DNA of 64,000 nucleotides from Larimichthys crocea (Eukaryota > Chordata > Actinopteri > Sciaenidae), in contig NC_040025.1 in the NCBI RefSeq assembly GCF_000972845.2, positions 18,028,399 through 18,092,398 on the forward strand, in the 5' to 3' direction. Shown one piece after another: positions 61,741-64,000 of this stretch; the stretch's first letter is position 1, and the number at the start of each line of letters is the position of its first letter. A model generated the notes under the pieces. The model was not told the origin of the DNA. It searched no databases and saw only the letters and a list, made by a program, of their open reading frames with translations. Made by a program: the position numbers and the translations under genes.

Positions 61741-61838
61741 TGTGTATGAATGTGTAGGTGCAAGGTGTTGTTTGAGAGGATCTCTCTGGTGTGTATGAAT
61801 GTGTAGGTGCAAGGTGTTGTTTGAGAGGATCTCTCTGG
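61741..61838. repeat. exact 49-bp tandem duplication in intron 6
   Basis: The unit 61741-61789, starting TGTGTATGAATGTGTAGG, is repeated identically at 61790-61838, only 15 bases after the previous duplication. Confidence 0.97.
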
Positions 61839-61854
61839 ACCTGATGGGCAGGAG

Positions 61855-61920
61855 AAGAGTAGGGGAGAAGGGGGGCTGAAATTGGGGGTGGTGGGTGGAG
61901 ACGGAGGGGGTGGCGGGGTT
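61855..61920 (+). other. G-quadruplex-prone stretch
   Basis: At least six runs of three or more G in about 65 bases on the + strand, separated by short loops (for example GGGGGTGGTGGGTGG). Confidence 0.6.
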
Positions 61921-62099
61921 GTAGAAATGGCCAGGAGGGTTTTCCCTCCCTCTTCATATGATGAAAGGAGAGTGATGAAGAGAGAAAAGAAAAAGAGAGG
62001 CGGGGGTAGAGATCCAGATGAAAGTGAAGGGAGGGGTGGGATGGAAGAGGGTGTGCGTCTGTTTTGTCTCCTGAAGTTTAGTCGGATTTGAAACATGAA

Positions 62100-62440
62100 G
62101 CTGTAGACATCTCTTTATCATCATTACCATCATCAGCCCAAAGAGCCTGAAAACTTTTGCGCGTGACTGGTCAAAGTACGGACATTTAGTGCGACAAACC
62201 TGCCACATATTTACTGCTGGCTAAGCCCTGTGATACTGACTGAATACCTCTTCCTGAAAAGATACTTAATTTTCTGGTGTACGGTGCGCTTTAGCGGATG
62301 GATGTCTGCTTTTGTGTACCTGCCAGTCCACCAAATCCATCACGAGGCCGGCCAAGCTGTATCAGTGCAGCGTTCCTCTGCATTCTCATGCCGAGAAAAA
62401 CCCGGCTTAACCGAGGGGATTTAGGCCCAACTCCAGGAAT
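62100..62440. promoter_or_regulatory. candidate conserved non-coding element in intron 6
   Basis: Balanced, non-repetitive sequence with TTTATCATCATTACC and a long CpG-containing stretch. No coding frame matches SAMD11. Inference. Confidence 0.3.
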
Positions 62441-62678
62441 GACGGTGGGGAGAAAAATGGAATGGCACAAAAGAGGGATAAGCGGGATGGGTCTGAGTGG
62501 TAAACGGGGACCTCCCAAAATAACTCATGCAAAAGGAAAATGTGTGTGTGTGTATGGGTTTGTGTGCTCTCAATTAGGACTCCAATTTGCAGTTGGAGGG
62601 ACTCTCTCCTCTTGTGTTCCAGCAGCTGCAACACGAAGAGTTTTAGAGGGGGAAATGCTGAATATGAGTACTTACTAT

Positions 62679-62680
<2 letters not shown>

Positions 62681-62739
<59 letters not shown>
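62681..62739. repeat. (AC)n microsatellite
   Basis: An uninterrupted AC run of about 59 bases. Confidence 0.97.
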
Positions 62740-62743
<4 letters not shown>

Positions 62744-62800
62744 GACAGAAGGGTAGAGCCCCAGGTGACCTCGCTCTTCTCAGTTCACATGAAAGAGAAT

Positions 62801-62801
<1 letters not shown>

Positions 62802-62849
<48 letters not shown>
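62802..62849. repeat. (AG)n microsatellite
   Basis: An uninterrupted run of 24 AG units, 62 bases after the AC run. Confidence 0.97.
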
Positions 62850-62850
<1 letters not shown>

Positions 62851-63800
62851 AAAGTGTGGATGCAGAGTGAAGCTTGACAAACATGGACTGGATGAAAAGA
62901 GAATGGAATAAGAGAGAAATGGAAGAAATAATACAGATAAATTATTGAAAATTAATTAGATATCCACAGTTTTATACAGCTTGTATTGTCTGGAGGGGCA
63001 ACTCTACTCAGTGTACATGCCAAAGTCAGGACCCCTAAGATACCACTGAGGCATCACATCTGGCATTTGTAAGCCTAACTTTCATGTTTTTAAGACTAAA
63101 TATCTTCGGTTGGTTGAAAATAAACAGAATAGGATGAAAATTTTTTTTTTTTAATTTTTGAAAAATGTTCACACAGTTTGGTTCATGGTTTAAGGTCAGT
63201 GGGGTTCAGCTGGTGGAAGTTGGACTCTAACCTCTGTATTTTTCTGGTCAAAGGCAATTTACTAATCACAGTATTACTCAGGCTTTGGAAACAGTTGTAA
63301 AAAAAAATATCTTCTGTGGCTCTGGAAAATCTAGACACAACTCTCAGAGGAATCAGGCAAGTCTAATGAAAGATGCCATTGAGTTGCATTATGGGAAATG
63401 TAGGTCCAAGTATTTTTAGAGCTCGACCCTAATTAAGGTCTGCAGCCTATAGTTAGGGTCTCTTCCTTGTTTCATATTTTGGCTGCAATATAATCAGGAT
63501 TTATCAGCCACTGCAGCATTGATTTTTTATTTTTTCTTCTTTAAATCTGTCGCTTGGAAGTCCCCTAACTTTATCAAAGTGCAGTACTAAATTGCCGGAG
63601 TACCCCTTTAACTCACCCCGTCATACAAAATAATTGGTGAGGTGGGATTATGACCACAGGAAACTCATAGAGGTCAACTCCTCCATCCTGTCAACCCTGC
63701 ACCATGTATGCAAGTGCACAACAGACTGTGTGCGTGTTTGTGTGTGCGCTCTGGGGCTCCAGTTCCCTCTGATCCCTCCCTTATCTTTCACAACCCCCCC

Positions 63801-63806
<6 letters not shown>

Positions 63807-63841
<35 letters not shown>
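63807..63841. repeat. (CA)n microsatellite
   Basis: An uninterrupted CA run of about 35 bases after a C-rich tract. CNE-like, CpG-containing sequence follows it to about 63945. Confidence 0.96.
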
Positions 63842-63845
<4 letters not shown>

Positions 63846-64000
63846 GTCTGCCGCCAGCCGAATCCCCTGCGGCCTGGCGCAGCAAACAGATCGATACACC
63901 GGAGCTAGGCCGCATTAATATCTGTCGCTTCACCCCCCCACCCCGGCGCCCGCTCAACTGCTTCGGCACACACACACACACTCACACAAACACACACACT

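Larger units (their letters stand above)
59643..64000 (+). other. start of samd11 intron 6 (runs off the window)
   Basis: At least 4.3 kb follow exon 6 without a recognisable next exon. The stretch holds two adjacent exact tandem duplications (61635 and 61741), a G-rich stretch near 61855-61920, (CA)n at 62681, (GA)n at 62802, (CA)n at 63807, and CNE-like sequence near 62100-62440 and 63840-63945. Confidence 0.7.

Noticed and set aside
61635..61838. CRISPR-like direct repeats
   Set aside because: Each unit occurs only twice, in direct contact with no spacers, in a vertebrate intron.
61512..62096. 194-codon minus-strand open frame, the second longest in the window
   Set aside because: It runs through low-complexity sequence and two tandem duplications, and is rich in Ser, Pro, His and Thr. 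It has no domain.

Overview
This is a vertebrate nuclear genome window, almost certainly from a teleost and probably a spiny-rayed (percomorph) fish. Three things point there: one gene split into short exons with GT/AG splice sites, very abundant (CA)n/(TG)n microsatellites, and several dispersed repeats that I recognise as typical of percomorph genomes. There are no operons, no prokaryotic genes and no CRISPR array.

One protein-coding gene can be supported: samd11 (sterile alpha motif domain containing 11; the mouse retinal form was called mr-s), on the + strand and incomplete at its 3' side. Six coding exons were placed with compatible splice phases: 28600-29056, 30253-30344, 40790-40965, 48768-48877, 55942-56034 and 59478-59642. 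Joined, they give about 364 residues. These are an acidic/His-rich N-terminus with a SUMO-type IKKE motif, a SAND (KDWK) DNA-binding domain split over exons 1 and 2, a Ser/Asp-rich linker with an IKQE motif, a basic Ser-Pro segment, and a conserved HYRR block. The C-terminal half, including the SAM domain, is not seen and should lie beyond 64000.

Layout: 1-28230 holds no recognisable gene and reads as a 5' gene desert with three copies of one dispersed repeat (5016, 12522, 24565), three other recognised transposon-derived elements (1785, 15370, 22822), microsatellites and several blocks that look like conserved non-coding elements. 28230-29110 is a CpG-rich promoter and first-exon region. 29057-64000 is samd11 introns. 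Introns 2 to 4 are 7-10 kb each, unusually long for a fish gene, and carry most of the simple repeats and further CNE-like blocks.

No previously undescribed multi-gene system was found. The observations most worth a second look are: UG-repeat 3' splice sites before exons 4 and 5; a start-codon ambiguity with an in-frame 82-codon extension and an overlapping upstream ORF; the apparent absence of a 51-nt exon known from human; a pair of long inverted CA/TG arms in intron 2; five exact 41-49 bp tandem duplications; and a long palindromic element in intron 5. Conservation claims are inference from sequence texture, since no alignment could be run.
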